From: CAVUXJ01 sp963814975 | Lineage (GTDB): Bacteria > Acidobacteriota > Vicinamibacteria > Vicinamibacterales > CAVVIG01 | Assembly (NCBI GenBank): GCA_963814975.1 | Contig: CAWFFB010000022.1 | Span: forward strand, 434,001-498,000 | Reading direction: 5' to 3' | Length of the DNA: 64,000 bases | Part shown: positions 30,676 through 42,766 of the stretch, piece after piece | Layout: every line of letters begins with the position of its first letter | Numbering within the stretch: position 1 is the first letter of the stretch | The notes under the pieces: generated by a model | Database searches by the model: none | What the model was told of the DNA's origin: nothing | The model's input: only the letters and a program-made list of their open reading frames with translations | Program-made: the position numbers and the translations under genes

Positions 30676-30921
30676 TCAGCGCCGGGTTCGACGAATGGCC
30701 GCTTTGAACGTCTCAATGGTAGAAACGACCACTACCAGCATGACGAGAACCGCCGCAAGGATCGAGCCGAGGAAGACTGCGGCAAGGAGGACTCCGAGGA
30801 TAGCCGACGCCACCAACGTCGCAGCTACAACGGCCTTAACACGGCGAAATCGGCCGGCTGGAGGAAGAGCACTTGTCGCCTGAGTCCGACTAGAGGGAAA
30901 GTGGATCTGGAACCTGGCCAT
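30676..30921 (-). CDS. Small membrane protein, hypothetical (81 aa)
   Basis: The ORF encodes a basic N-terminal part (MARFQIHFPSSRTQ... RFRRVK), one long or two short hydrophobic helices (VVAATLVASAILGVLLAA, then VFLGSILAAVLVMLVVVV) and a basic end FKAAIRRTRR. The positive-inside charge pattern is convincing for an inner-membrane protein, and the codons are ordinary for this genome. It lies on the same strand as the large operon but 395 bases past its last stop. Family not recognised. Confidence 0.5.
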   Translation of the reverse strand: MARFQIHFPSSRTQATSALPPAGRFRRVKAVVAATLVASAILGVLLAAVFLGSILAAVLVMLVVVVSTIETFKAAIRRTRR

Positions 30922-31315
30922 GATGAACTGGCTCGGGAACGGTCTGAACGATCATAACAGACGGCGCCAGAGTGATTGGTCGTGGCCGTTGAGCCCGCCA
31001 CGAACCCTCTTCGACCGTCCTGACGCGATTCTCTGCAGGCTCTCGCGTCGTCGAACGAGGCCGTCGAAAGCGCGAACGCGAGATGCGCCGCTTCAAGTCC
31101 GCCGCCCATCATGCAAACTCTTTGCGTCGGTTCACGGCGTCGTGCAGAATCCTTCCGGGTGGGCCGACATCTGCTGCGGTCAGCTCACCACCACCTGCTG
31201 CGAGGCAGGGGTGCCTCGCTGAGATGCGGTGACGTCCGCCTACTGAACGATCAGGGGCGCCCAGTGTAGGGGGAGAAACGTGCGGGCCTCGTTCAGTTGA
31301 CAGTGCGGTTCTTAA
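30922..31315. other. Intergenic region downstream of the large operon
   Basis: About 390 bases between the stop of the last operon gene and the small membrane protein. Only short, unconvincing frames. A transcription terminator would be expected here but none is clear by eye. Confidence 0.4.
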
Positions 31316-32857
31316 TCATGGCCGGATCTCCGGAACCTCCTCGAGGACGTCGAGACGCAGCGCAGATGCGGGCGGCGCGAAGAGTGGCGTGCGGCGGCGT
31401 TGCACCCACAGCACGGGTTGGCCGTCGGTACGGCGACCGAGGACGTAGCGCCGATCGAGACGCACGCCGGCCCGGGGGATCGCGCTGGGCACGATCTGAT
31501 GCGCAGGGTCGGAGGGTCCGGCAGCCGGGTCGCGAAGCAGGCGGCTCGTCGGGCCTGGCCGCGGCGCGACCGGCCGCACGTTGAGATCGGCTAAGCGAGC
31601 CTGCACAAAGCGGCGCACGTTGCCGTCGTCGGAGGAGACGTACGGGTGCCACAGTCGGGGGACGTTCGTCGCCGGCAGGTAGCGGTAGCGCCGGGTTCCC
31701 GTCACGACGACCTGGCCGGGCGGAGCCACTGCGGGGGACGGAGTGACGGGCTCTTCCGGCTCGACAAGCTCGACACCGTCGGCGCGCCGCTCGATGGCCC
31801 ACAACAAATTGGCGTCCTCGTCCATGCCGAGCAGCACCTCGTCGAGGGCGCTCGTAGCCGTCAGCGGGTTGGGAATCGTGGGCCAGATCAGCAACTCGCC
31901 GGGCCGTCGTCCGCTGACGTGGAACAGTGACCAGTCGTCGACCGGCTGGTTGGTCGAGGTGAGTCCCATCACATCTTCGACTTGCATGCCCGTGACGGCC
32001 ACGAGCGTGCCGGTCGGGCTCAGCAGCGGAGCGGTGAACCAGTCGTCGCCGTGGGAGGCGGTGACGTGGATCAGCATCAGCGACGCCAGCCGCGTGCGGT
32101 GCGGCGCCACAGCGCCGGGGTCGTAGCGATGCTCTTCGATCTGCCACCACCGCGGGTGAGGCGACCCGTCGTATGCGACGCGCGTGGGGTAACTCGTGCG
32201 CACCACCGGCGGCGACGCGAGTGGCGGATTCGGCCCAGTCGCGGTGGCGGAGTACCAGTCGACGTCGCCGCCGTCGTGGCGCGGGATCGTCAGCGTTGCC
32301 GGCCCGGCAGTGAACGTCGCGGAATACGCCAACTCCGACGGCTGCCAGTCGTCTTGCGGCTCCGCAGCCGGGACGCCTTGAGCGGCGAACAGCGCGTCTG
32401 CCAGACTCAGCGACGCCCGCGCCCGATACAACTCGAGGCCGTCGAGCACGCGACCATTCAGCCGCTCGTACGGCGCCACCAATCCGGCGAAGAGGAGCGT
32501 CGGGGCATTCCGTTGCGCCGCGGGAACCGCGCTCCTCAGCGCCCGCCCGACCCGGGCGCGCCGCCCGATCGTCCACCACTGCTCGGGCTCGGACTCGATG
32601 ATCGCCTCGGGTGGCGTGATCCGCGGATCGTCCTCGGGCGCGGCGCTCCGGCCTCTCAGCGGCGTCTCGGTGACAGTCACATGGACGAGGGCGGGGGAAG
32701 CGGCGTCGCGGCCCCGATGCTCGCCGCGCTGCCATTGCCGGCCGAGGAACCACACCGGATCGTGCACCTCCGCGCGCAACGCGGCAAACAAAGCCAGCGG
32801 GTCATGCGCGGTATGTATCGCCTCCAGACCGACGTGGAGATCGAAACGGTACGGCAT
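31316..32857 (-). CDS. Large-operon gene 5: uncharacterised 513-aa protein with DPVWFLGRQWQRGE motif
   Basis: Intact. The N-terminal block contains HDPLALFAALRAEVHDPVW running into WFLGRQWQRGEHRGRDAASP, a motif I associate with a family of unknown function (consensus-like DP.W.L.RQWQ.GE..G.DA.SP). The middle is beta-rich with many Trp/Tyr (HPRWWQIEEHRYD, HGDDWFTAPLLSPTG, DVMGLTSTNQPVDDWSLFH). The C-terminal third has RRYRYLPATNVPRLWHPYV and FVQARLADLNVR. There is no signal peptide, membrane helix or catalytic motif. ATG 32857 overlaps the TGA of the upstream gene (TGATG). It is the only gene of the operon with no frameshift. Composition suggests a structural or assembly protein rather than an enzyme (inference). 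Confidence 0.75.
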   Translation of the reverse strand: MPYRFDLHVGLEAIHTAHDPLALFAALRAEVHDPVWFLGRQWQRGEHRGRDAASPALVHVTVTETPLRGRSAAPEDDPRITPPEAIIESEPEQWWTIGRRARVGRALRSAVPAAQRNAPTLLFAGLVAPYERLNGRVLDGLELYRARASLSLADALFAAQGVPAAEPQDDWQPSELAYSATFTAGPATLTIPRHDGGDVDWYSATATGPNPPLASPPVVRTSYPTRVAYDGSPHPRWWQIEEHRYDPGAVAPHRTRLASLMLIHVTASHGDDWFTAPLLSPTGTLVAVTGMQVEDVMGLTSTNQPVDDWSLFHVSGRRPGELLIWPTIPNPLTATSALDEVLLGMDEDANLLWAIERRADGVELVEPEEPVTPSPAVAPPGQVVVTGTRRYRYLPATNVPRLWHPYVSSDDGNVRRFVQARLADLNVRPVAPRPGPTSRLLRDPAAGPSDPAHQIVPSAIPRAGVRLDRRYVLGRRTDGQPVLWVQRRRTPLFAPPASALRLDVLEEVPEIRP

Positions 32858-35800
32858 CAGCGGCCTCCCAGCTCAACGCCCACCCGTCCGCTCGCGGGCA
32901 GCGCCGCGAGATGCAGCGAGCGCGCGGCGGCCCCGAGTTCGGCAGCGTTGGCCATCCGCGCCCTCGCGAGTGCGCGAACCTCGGCCACGATGTCGACGAG
33001 CACCGCGGGTGTCAGGTCCTCGTCGACGACCGGCGGAACGGCGAGCACGACCGCCTGCGGCGCCCGCGCGCTCGGCAGGTCGTGAGAAAACGCTACGGCG
33101 GCGACGTGCTCCGTGTCCGGGACGGTCTCGGCAAAGCGGTCGATGACCGCGACGGCCACCGTTCCCGGCGTCGTCTCAACCGGCCGCGGAGGCAGCACGC
33201 CGGGCGGCCCGAAGGCGGCGACGAGTCGCGACGATCGCACGACTGCAACGTCCGACGGCGGCGGAGCGACCGTCTGCCACGGATCGCCCGGGCGGTTCGT
33301 CCACGCTCGCAGCGGTTGCCCCCCAGACGTCGCGCGCTGGTCGAGCTGGGCCGCCTCGAGCCGTGCCACCGCGGGTCGAACCGGCGCCACTGTCTCCAGC
33401 CAGTCCGGGTCGAGGCGCGGCGCCGCGCCGGCAGCGGTCGGCTCGCTTCGCATACCGTCAAAGGCGGCGGCAGGTAGACGGGCGAACACGGGCAACGGGC
33501 CTTCCGGCGCGACGAGAGCGGCGATGGCCGCGGCCAGCTCGGACACGGTCGCTCCGCTCAGCGTTTCTGGCGCATCGCCGATGCGGCGCTCGAGCGCCTC
33601 GGCCGCGCGACGAACCCGGTCGACCAACCCCCCGACGGTCGGATCCTCGGTAGCGGCGGCCAGGGGCGTGATCCCCCAGCGCGCGATCCGCCCGAGCGCT
33701 CGCCGCTGCGCCGTCTCGGTGGCCGTTGGCGCGGCCGCGAGTCGCGTGTCGGCGGCCGCGGCGACGGCGGCGTTGCGAAGTGCCGTGTAGCGCCGGGCGA
33801 GCTCGATCGCGACACCGCCGCCAGGATCCGCCGGCGCACCGACGTCCTCGGGAAGCGCCGGCACTCCGGCCAGGGCGGCGGCGAGCGCTCGCACGATGAC
33901 GTGTCCCGGCGGATCGATCGGGCCGAGCCCGGCCGCACCGGTGACGTCGCGCACGACATCGCGCAGGTTCCCTGTGCCGAGCCCGACGGTGTCGCAAGGG
34001 CGCAGGCCGATGTCGTCGAGCGTGGTGGTGCCGACCGGCGCGCCTGCGGCATCGAGCATCGTCCACCTCCACGCCGCGCCGGCGGGGTCTCCCGCGCGGG
34101 CGTCGAGATAGGCGGCGACCGCCGGATCGGCGACGGCCGCTGGGCTCGGCCGTGCACCAGTGGGAGCGGTCGCGTCGGGCAGGACGACCACCGCAACGGT
34201 GTTGACGACGCGACCCGCTCTGGGCGTGCGCACGACATCGAAGTCGGGCGGCGGCCCCTGGCCGCCGGCCGCGGCGGTCGACGCCGCGACAGTGGCGGTG
34301 CGCCCCTTGACGACGCCGAGCGTTGCTTCGGCGACGTGCAAGTCCGCGAGGGCGTCGATCGCGGCGGCGAGCTCGGCGAGCGCGGTGAGCTGCGCGGGGC
34401 GCACGCCGAGTTGGCTGAGTTCGGCGGGCCGGTTCTCGGCCGCATCCAGCACGGCCGTGCCGTTGCACACGCGGCGCATCCGCAGGTCGGCACGAGCGAA
34501 GCCGAGGATCGTCGGGAACGCGGCGCGCAGGCGGTCGATCACGTCAGGGCGATTCACGATCGCCTCGACCCTTCGTCCAAGCGACTCCGCCGGGTGGCTG
34601 CCCGTGCGTGTCTCGTCGGCAAGGCGGAGAGCGGCACGGATCGCGTCGGAGGTGAGGTCCATCTGCCACCGATCCGCGTCGGGATCGCGGAGCGCCCGAT
34701 CCCGCAGCACCGCAGCGACCGCCGCCTGCTCGGCTGACGGGGCGAGCACGTAGCGGTGGTCGCCCGGCGACGAGCGCGGCCGGGGCGCGTCGACCCAGGC
34801 GTAAACCCCGAGCGTCCGCGGAGCCGCCGCGAGGTCCTGCAGCCGGCGCCAGGCGATCCCCGTCGCCCACGGATCCAGTCGATGCGTTGCGGTGTCGAGC
34901 GCCGCGCGCAGGCCGCGGTCGATGTTCGCGGCATTCTCGGTTGCGAGCGCGTTCAGTCCCTCCACCACGTTGCGCCGGACGCCGACCGCGGGTTCGCTGG
35001 ACCGGCTCATGTCGGTGGGCCGCATCCGCGCCGCCCACGTCTCGGTCTGGGTCGCCGTCCGCAGGTTGACGCTGACCGGCTCGACGAACGCGCGGGGCTG
35101 GCCGGCGGCACGCCGGGCCACGGCCGCCGCGCTGGCGAGCAGCGAGTGCCGGGCCAGCTCGGTGAGCACGCTCGTGCCCCACGGCGGCGATGCCCGGGTT
35201 CCGCCGGGCACGGGTCCGGCCGCGAGCAGTTCAGCTACCGGCGCTGCGGCGAGCCGGGACAATCCGCGGCCGATGTCGGTCCCTGCGGGAAGATCGTCTG
35301 GCTCGACCAGGCGCAACTCGACGTCGTGGGCCCAGCCCACCGAGACGAGCTGCCGGGTCGGCGTCGCCGCCGGGTCGAGCCGCGGCACTTGCCCTGCTTG
35401 ACGGGTCCACCACGCTTCGAGATCGGCGGCCGGGACGGCCTGGGTGAAACGGAACGCGACCGCGTGGGCCAGCGTCGTCGGCATCATCCACCGCCACGCG
35501 TAGCGCGTCGCCATCGGGTTGCGGACGAGGTCGCGCAACGCGTCTGGTTGCTGCTGCGCGGCCTGGCGCTCGGCGGCCGCTGCCCACGTGTCTACGAGCT
35601 GGCGGACCAGCGGAACGAGACGCGACTCGATCGCCGGGTCGCCGGCGGCCGAGCGCCAGCGCCGCAGCGAGGTGGCCGGCAGCAATCCGTACGGCTGGTT
35701 CTCGACGCGCATAGACGGCAACGGCCCCTCGGGAACGAGATTCGCCGCCGCCCAGAGGCCGAGCTCGTCGGCCTGGCTCCCGAAGCCCCACACGTTGGCC

Positions 35801-36696
35801 AGGGAGTGACCCCACAGCGCGGGCCAGAGCGTGCCGACGAGGGCCCGGTTGAGCGGGCCGGTGGTCGGACCTCCCCACCCACGACTCCGCGCAACACCGG
35901 AGCACCGGCGAGCGCGGTCGAGACCGCGACGGTGCCGGGCTGTGCCGTCACGCCGACCCGCACGAGGCGGCGCCAGGTGTCGGCGTCGCCGAGCGAGAGT
36001 GCGGCCTCGCCGTTCACGCTGCTCGTCGGCGCGCCCGGACCGACGATGCCCAGGCGGCCGCTGTTGGCCTGCGCCGTCAGCAGGGGGCCGGGGTCGCCGC
36101 CGCCGATGCCGACGACGTACACCGCCTCGATGTCGTTCGGCACGGCCGCGCCGAGGTCGATCTCGGCCGCAAGACCTACGCGCACCGCCTCCGGGAACGA
36201 CGTCCACCACGGCTGGCTCGTGCTGTTCGGGTCATCGAGATCGAGAGTGACGGCGTCGGCGAGCACGGTCAGCGTCGCCGCCGTGCGCCGGCGGCCGTCC
36301 GCCGCGGGCGATCCAGATCTCCATCGTCGGCGGCAGCCCCATCACGCGCGGGGCGCGCATCTCCGTCCGCGTCGTGCTCGGACGGGTGATGGTGATCACC
36401 CCGTCCGGCCCGGTGACCGGAGGGAAGGTGCGCGCGAGCCACGCCGCCCGCTCGGCGCCGACGGCGGCCGCGAGCGCGCGCCATGCCTGCCTCCCTGCTG
36501 GAGTCTCGAGACGCTGTCCGCCGGCAGCGCGCCACATCGCCTCGACCGCGTCGAGTTCGACGGCGGACGGCACGTCGTCGTGCTTCGTGATCGAGACCGC
36601 ATCGGGCACGACGCGCACGCGCAGGCGCCAGCGCGGCGGGCGGTCAGGGCCGACGAAACGGGTCTCCAGCCGAACGGGCAGCAGCACGCCGATCAT
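32857..36696 (-). CDS. Large-operon gene 4: uncharacterised ~1280-codon protein (two frameshifts)
   Basis: The start MIGVLLPVRLETRFVG, followed by LRVRVVPDAVSITKHDDVPSAVELDAVEAMW, is a recognisable N-terminal module (LPVRLETRF ... R..PD.) of large proteins with no assigned function. Then a segment with AVYVVGIGGGDPGPLLTA and SLGDADTWRRLV, a Trp-rich stretch LWPALWGHSLANVWGFG, VENQPYGLLPATSLRRW, WRWMMPTTLAHAVAFRFTQ, and a very Ala-rich helical C-terminal half. Frame changes near 36300 and 35870 separate three ORFs. No signal sequence or transmembrane helix is visible. ATG 36696 overlaps the previous gene's TGA (ATGA). Extreme Ala/Arg/Val content and long helices suggest a scaffold. The function is unknown. 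Confidence 0.72.
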
Positions 36697-39332
36697 GGGC
36701 GGACTCCCCCGAGCAGGACGTCTCCGCGGATCAGCACGCGCCGCGGCGCGCTGACGGTGTCACGGGCGAGGTCGGCGCCGTTGCCTGCCGTGCTCGGCCG
36801 CGTGCGCTGCGTTGAAGAAGCGCCGCCCGTTCACCGTCTCTTCCAGCACGACCCACCGCTCGGCGCCGAGCGCCGGGTCGAGGTCGAAGCCGAAGAACGT
36901 CTGGTCGGGCGAGATCCGTCCCTGGAACGCGGGGAACTGGCGGGAATCGAAGTTGGGGCGAGTCACCCAGTCGAGCGTTCCGTCGGCGCTTGCGCAGCGC
37001 CGGCACCAGGTAGACGAGCGTGCCCGGGTACTCGCGGAAGAGCGGCGTGTTGAACAGCACGACCAGGTCAGCGCTCGACGCCGACGGCGTCTGGTGGCTG
37101 GCCGCTCCGAACGCGCGAGTCGGCGGGCCAGCGGCTGATGTCGAGGATGTCGTCGTCGACGTCTCCCGTCGCGGCGTTGGCGCGATCCCAGAACGTCCGC
37201 ACCGGCGTCCAACCCGGGGATCAGCGGGTAGTTGCGGAAGCGCAGCTCGGCGACGACCTGTGCGTTCAGCCCGAGCAGGAACGCGTCGACGAAAGCGGGG
37301 TTCGTGGTCAGGGCGACGACGGTGTCCTCTGGCAGCGTGCCCGCGCCGGGCAACAGCCACTCGGGCGCGTTGTCGCGCAGGAACCGCCACGCCGGCAGGT
37401 CGAGATCGGGCGTCAGCTCCACCGGCGCCGTCGGGTCGGCGTCGACGGCAGCCGACCGCGTCGAGGATGCCGCCGAGCACGCGGTCGACCATCGTCGGGC
37501 GGGTGATCGTCGGGTCGAAGGCGGCGGCGATCTCGGTGCTGGCGCGGTCGAGGTCAAAGGCTGTCGCGACCGGTTGGCCGGGGCGCCGCGCGACCGTCGC
37601 CCCGAGCGCGGCGAGGTCGTCGGAGTCCGGCTCGGCGGTGAGGGCGGCGGCGAGCACCCGCAGCTCCTCGCGCCCAGGACGTTGGTCGGCGTCGACGAGC
37701 CGCAGCAGCGGCAGGATCGGCGCGGGCGGCCGGCGCCGAGCGCGGTCGACGACGGTGCGCAGCCGGCTGTCGACGAAGCGCACGGTGTCAGGATCGAGGC
37801 CGCGGCGGTCGAGTGCCGTCGCGAGCCTGGCCGCGGTCGCGCGCAGCTCGTCTCGGGTTCGGCGCGATCCTGCCGAGGGCGTCGTCGAGCGCGGCGCGGC
37901 CTCGTCTCGCGCGCGAACGCGTCCGTATGGAGCGCGCTCGGGTCGCTGCGCACGCGGCGCGGCGGCGCCGCGGCGGCGAGGCGCAGGGTGGCGCCGATGC
38001 CCGGCGGGGCGCGTCGCCGTCCGAGGAGCGCGGGCGCCGCGTCTTCGCGCTCCGCGCCGCGGAGCGCTCGTTGCGCGGCGGAGGAGAACAGGCTCCGTCC
38101 GAGCGCGCGATCCGGGTGCTCCATCGCCTCGGCGACGGGACCGGTCGACGTGAGCACGTCGCGCAGCGCGGGGCCGAGCACGCCGAGGCGGCGGGCTCCG
38201 TCCACGGGTACGCGCCGCTTCCAGAGCGAGCGCGACGCGAGGAGCCCCAGCGCCAGCCGGCGGAGCCGGTCGGCGGCCTCCTCGTAGGCGCCGGCGAGCC
38301 GCCCCGCCTCGCGCGCGAGGAGCTCCTGGTTGACGATCCCCGCCTCGGTGCCGAGCCCGGCGACGGCGCGCACGCGGTAGTCCTCGTGCAGCGCGTCGCG
38401 CCAGCCGGGCTGGAGAGGGCGGTGGCTCCGGCGGCCAGGGTTCGGCGTGGTCGGGGAGGCCGAGGACGGGATGGGCCGCGTCGCCGAGCGGCGCGGTCAG
38501 GGCCGCGACGTCGGCCGCGACGTCCTGCGGACACCTCACCGCCGGCGGGGCAGTCATGGAGACCAGCGCTCCGCGCACCGGCATCGCGCCGGCCGCCGGG
38601 AGCGGGCCGTACTCGACGTCGGAGGAGCCCAGCTCGGGCCCGGCCTGGCGGAGCTTCAAGCGGCGGGCGAGGGCGGCGAAGTCGCCGCCCGCGTTGGTGT
38701 GGAACGTCCAGTGGTGGTAGACGTGTGAGCTCGATCGGCCCCGCGGCGGGAGTGGCCCACGCGGGCGTGCCGGCGGCGGTGAACGCGGGCACGATCACGG
38801 CCACGTGGTCGCGGTCGGGCTCAAGCGCGCGCGGCGAGATCAGCCGGCCGATCGTGCGGCCCGCCCCGTCATCCTGTTCGACGTGAGCGCCGCGGGCCGA
38901 GTCCACGAGCGGATGGGCGTCCAGCACCGACGGCTGCAGGCGGACGGTCGAACCTGCGACCTCGATCTCGTCGGTCGTGCCGACGAGCAGAACCAGCCAC
39001 GGGCGCAGCGCCTTTCCTTGCGGCAAGGCGACGGTGTGGCGCCACGGCAGGTCCGGCGCGCCGAGCTCCGCGTAGACGGCCTTGTCGATCTCCACGTTCC
39101 GCGCTCCCGGTGACGGGTAGGTGTGGACCACCGCGGCGGGCGCGAGGCCGGTGACGTCGCCGGGGCCGAACAGGTCGTACGTGATCGTGCGAGAGGCCGA
39201 GTCGGTCGGCTTGTCGAGATCGCTCGCCGTCAGCTGGAGCCTGGCCGTGAGCCGGCCGGCGGTCAGCGCGCCGGACGAGACCGCGCCCGCCCCCGGAGGC
39301 CGCAACCAGCCGAAGAACCTGAGCGTGGCCAT
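36693..39332 (-). CDS. Large-operon gene 3: uncharacterised ~880-codon protein (many frameshifts)
   Basis: Starts MATLRFFGWLRPPGAG, overlapping the DUF6603 stop as TGATG. Blocks that reconstruct across frames: SRTITYDLFGPGDVTGL, LPWRHTVALPQGKALRPWLVLLVG, LEPDRDHVAVIVPAF, VYHHWTFHTNAGGDFAALARRL, GLGTEAGIVNQELLAREAGRL, FDPTITRPTMVDRVL, LPAWRFLRDNAPEWLLPGAG, VVALTTNPAFVDAFLLGLN, VVAELRFRNYPLIPG, ADLVVLFNTPLFREYPGTLVYLVPA and DQTFFGFDLDP...NAAHAAEHG. The true end is VLIRGDVLLGGVRP, TGA 36693-36695. At least eight frame changes (about 38725, 38425, 37900, 37860, 37450, 37195, 37100, 36785). The ELRFRNYP / FWDRAN / REYPGTLVYL series recurs in a family of unknown function that I associate with the gene 5 motif (recollection, unverified). 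Confidence 0.65.
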
Positions 39333-42300
39333 CAGACCGTCACCGCCACAAGCCGATCGGCGGCGTGCTGGGTTGAGGCGCGCGCGTTGCGCCCGGCGAG
39401 GTGCGCTGCGACCGCGCTGATTTCCGTGGCGAGCACGACACCGCCGTCGGCCGAGACGAGGAACCGGTCGTCGCGCAGCTCGAAGCGCGAGGGCCGCGGC
39501 CGGATCGCCGGCGGTGCGGACGTCGCCTCCATCCGGTCGAGCACGTGGGCCGGAATGACGAATCCGTCGACGATGCGGCGCGATGCTCGGCAGTTGGATC
39601 TCCTCGAACTCCACGTTCGCCAGCACCCCCGCCGAGGGTGTCGGCGCGAGCGACGCGACGACGCCGGCTTTGTGGCGCTCGAACGCGGGCAGCGCCATCG
39701 TCTCCGCCTCGGTGAGCTCGACGAACGATCCGGGACTGAACCAGTCCACGTGGTCGGTCGTCGGAATTGAGGCGCGCACGTCGAGGCGCTGCGGGCTGGC
39801 GAGTTTGCCGTCCTCGAACGTATCGACCGCGAGCCCCAGCGGCACGCGGTTCTGACTCCACGTCGGCGCGCCGAGGGGACTCAGCACGACTCGGGGCGAT
39901 TCGTCGTGGCGCGCGAGCAACACCAAATCATCGTCGCCTTCGGCGATCGACGAGGTTCGCTGCAAGCGCCAGCTCCTCTGCGAGCACGGGGACGAGGCTG
40001 GTGATCACGGCGCCGGCGATCGCGCCCGGATGAGCGAGCTCGAAGCTGTCGCTCCAGCACGCATCGAAAAACAAGCAGCGATACGCACACCTCTCCCCGC
40101 AGCACGAGCGGCGAGGGGCCGCTCAGGCCGCCCTTGAACTTCACTCCGATCAGGTTGTGCCCGCGGTACTTCACGTGCACGCCGCCCTTCAGCGTGACGT
40201 CGAAGTAGAACGGCAGCCTGATCAGCGCGTCGCCGCCGATCTTGCCTTCGAACTTTCCAGTTGCCGGCTTTGATCGCCGCCGTGAACTCGGCGCCGAACT
40301 GGATCGTGTTCGAGGTAAGCGCCAGATAGCCCGATGCGCTCAGCTCGACCGCGTCGGGCAGCAGGTCGTCGTCGACCGTGATGAGGATTCGCTTCAGCTT
40401 GGGGAAGACAGCCGGCTCCGGATGAAAGTCGGGGTGGAAGCCGCCGAGCGTCGCCATCAGGTAGGGCGTGTCGCCCCAGCTCGAGCGCAGCCCGCCGTCG
40501 CCCGTGACCTTGAAGAGGCCCATGACCGAGCCGCGGCGGATCGTCGCGTCGACCTCCAGCGTGTGGCGGACGATGTCGAACACGCCGACGGCGTCGACCT
40601 GGATGTCGAGAAGCTTCTGGTTGCCGGGGATGGCCAGCCGGAGCGAGCCGAGCAGGATCACCTTTGTCGGCCTGGTCGGCGAGTCGAACTCGACGATCAC
40701 GCCGATCGCGAGCCGGGCGAGGTAATCGTCCTTCAGCGGGATCCAGCCGAGCTGCATGGTCAGCCCGAACACATAGATCCCCGACTGCGGCGGGAACAGC
40801 GCCGCCAGGTCGCCGAGCAGCACCGGCGCGTTGCGCACCGGATCCTCGGCGAACAGGATGTTGCCGACAGCTCCCGCCGTCAGCCGTTCGCGGAGAGCGT
40901 CGGTGTCCGCGCGACGGTTGATGCCGATGATGCCGCCGGCGCCGATCCAGTAGATCCCGTAGGCGATGTGCACGCCAGGACGGAACGACGCGCCGATGAC
41001 GAGCACGAACGTCCGATCGCGAATCGGCGTCGCCGGGCGATCCGGTCAGCTCGTGGATGCCGAACGCCGTAACGCTCCAACGGGACAAACCCTTGGGCGG
41101 CCCCACTGTCAGCGTGAGCAGGCCGCCGTAGCGGTCGTTCGGCCCGCCGGTGAAGTCGATGAAGCCGCCGCCGCTCACGCCCGGAAGCTCGAGCTAGGAG
41201 TCCGACGCCGGTCGGCGGGAGCAGTCCGACGCACTGCTTCGCGCCCCCAGGCTCGTCGGCCCACCAGCCCACCCAGCCGCCGGCGCCGTCCATCACGAGC
41301 GTGACGGGACCGACCTTCGCCGACCAGTGCGCTCGCACCTCCCCGCGGATATCGAAGTGGTCCTGATCGGCGCGAATCGGCACCGTGAACAGGAGCGAGT
41401 GCACTGTGATCTTGAGCACCTTCAGCGAGAACGTCTTGTTGAGGTGCCAGCGCGCCGCGAGCGTCCCGTCGGCGGAGAAGCTGAACCCCGTGCCCTCGGT
41501 CAGCCGTGCCTCGAAGTCAACGTCGAACCGCAGCCCCTCGCGCAGGCTCGATTCGCCCTCGCCCAGCGATCGGAACCAGCGGTTCGTCAGGATGATGCCG
41601 AAGCCCTCGACCCGGCCGGCGACCTCGACGCTGGGCTCGCCCTGCTCGCGCACACGCACGTCGAGGCTGAGATCGCGGACGACCACCCGGGTGTCGTACG
41701 GCGGACCAAAGAGGAGATCGGGAACGCCCTCTTCGGTATCGCGGAGGATCCGCAACGTCGCCTCGTTGGTCGTCTCCGGGATAGCGGAGCCGGGGCGCGG
41801 TTGGACTGCGGCGTTCCACGTTCCCGTCCCTCCGTCATAGCCGAGGCCGACCCGCACGCCCGGCTCGAGTCGGGTGACGAAGCCGGCCGCCGTACGCAAC
41901 TGGTGGAACGCGGCATCGCTGCTCGGCTCGAGCCACATCTCGAAGTCGGTCACGAGCCGGCCGCCCACCGGTCGCCGCTGCGAGCGGATCAGCAGGCTGA
42001 TCGCCAGCTCGGGATCGAAGCTGCCGCGCAGATCAGGGAAGTTGGCGACCGCCAGCCGCTCGTTAACGGTACGCAGCGGGAACGTGATCGGGATCCAACC
42101 AGTGCTGTTCGCGCGCAGGCTCGTCCATTCCGGCGAGGCGTCTGGGAACGTCGGCGGCGGATCCAACGGCGCGATGCGCAATTCGCCCGCGTTCAGGGCG
42201 CTGACAGTCTTCGGGGCGACGATCAGGAGCGCCGCGAGCAGCGCCGGCATCCGGCCGGTGGCGTCCATGTCGGCCGTGCCGAACAGCTCGTCCCAGAACG

Positions 42301-42766
42301 TCTCATCGACGAGCTCAGGCGTGACGAGGATGAAGTCGCGCAGCTTCTCCCAGTCGATGCGGGACCCGAGGCCCGGATCCTCGACGATGGCGCCGGCGAG
42401 GCTGAGCATCGATGCGAGCCGCGGAAACTTGACGCGCAGGAACTCGATCGCGAGCGCCTCCAGCAGCTCGGAGGCGACGACACCCGCGGCGGCCACCGGC
42501 GTCAGTGCGATGGCGGCGAGTTTGAGCAGATCCTCTCCCCACGCGCGCATCGCGTTGCAGAAGTCTTCGTGGCTGCGTGCGTTCAGCGTCAGGGCCGCGT
42601 CGGCGGCGAGCTCCTCCAGGATCTGGGCGAGCTGGATCGGATTGGCGGCGGCGATGCCCGCTTCGAGGATCGGCGAGACGGTGACGATGGCGGATTGGGT
42701 GGTCTCGATCACCTCTTCGGCGACCGTCGTCAGCGGCCCGAACACGGTCTTGGCGACGTTGCTCAC
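39332..42766 (-). CDS. Large-operon gene 2: DUF6603-type protein (~1145 codons, frameshifted)
   Basis: GTG 42766 overlaps the phosphoesterase TGA (GTGA). The N-terminal 250 residues are helical (VAEEVIETTQSAIVTVSPIL, EALAIEFLRVKFPRLASML, FVGTADMDATGRMPALLAAL-like). The rest is beta-strand-rich with the DUF6603 hallmarks GASFRPGVHIAYGIYWIGAG followed by GIIGINRRADTDALRERL, AALFPPQSGIYVFGLTMQLGW, VILLGSLRLAIP, YLMATLGGFHPDFHPEP, SASGYLALTSNTIQFGAEF and LSGPSPLVLRGEVCVSLLFFDA. Frame changes near 41195, 41010, 40235, 40090, 39945 and 39575. The end is AADRLVAVTV, TGA 39332-39334. There is no signal peptide. Function unknown; repeated beta hairpins suggest a fibre or carrier-like structural protein (inference). 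Confidence 0.75.

Noticed and set aside
34756..37053. A 765-codon plus-strand open frame opposite the large operon
   Set aside because: Arg/Pro/Gly-rich sequence with no family pattern. It mirrors the codon structure of the minus-strand genes, which show real motifs. In GC-rich DNA such antisense frames are common.
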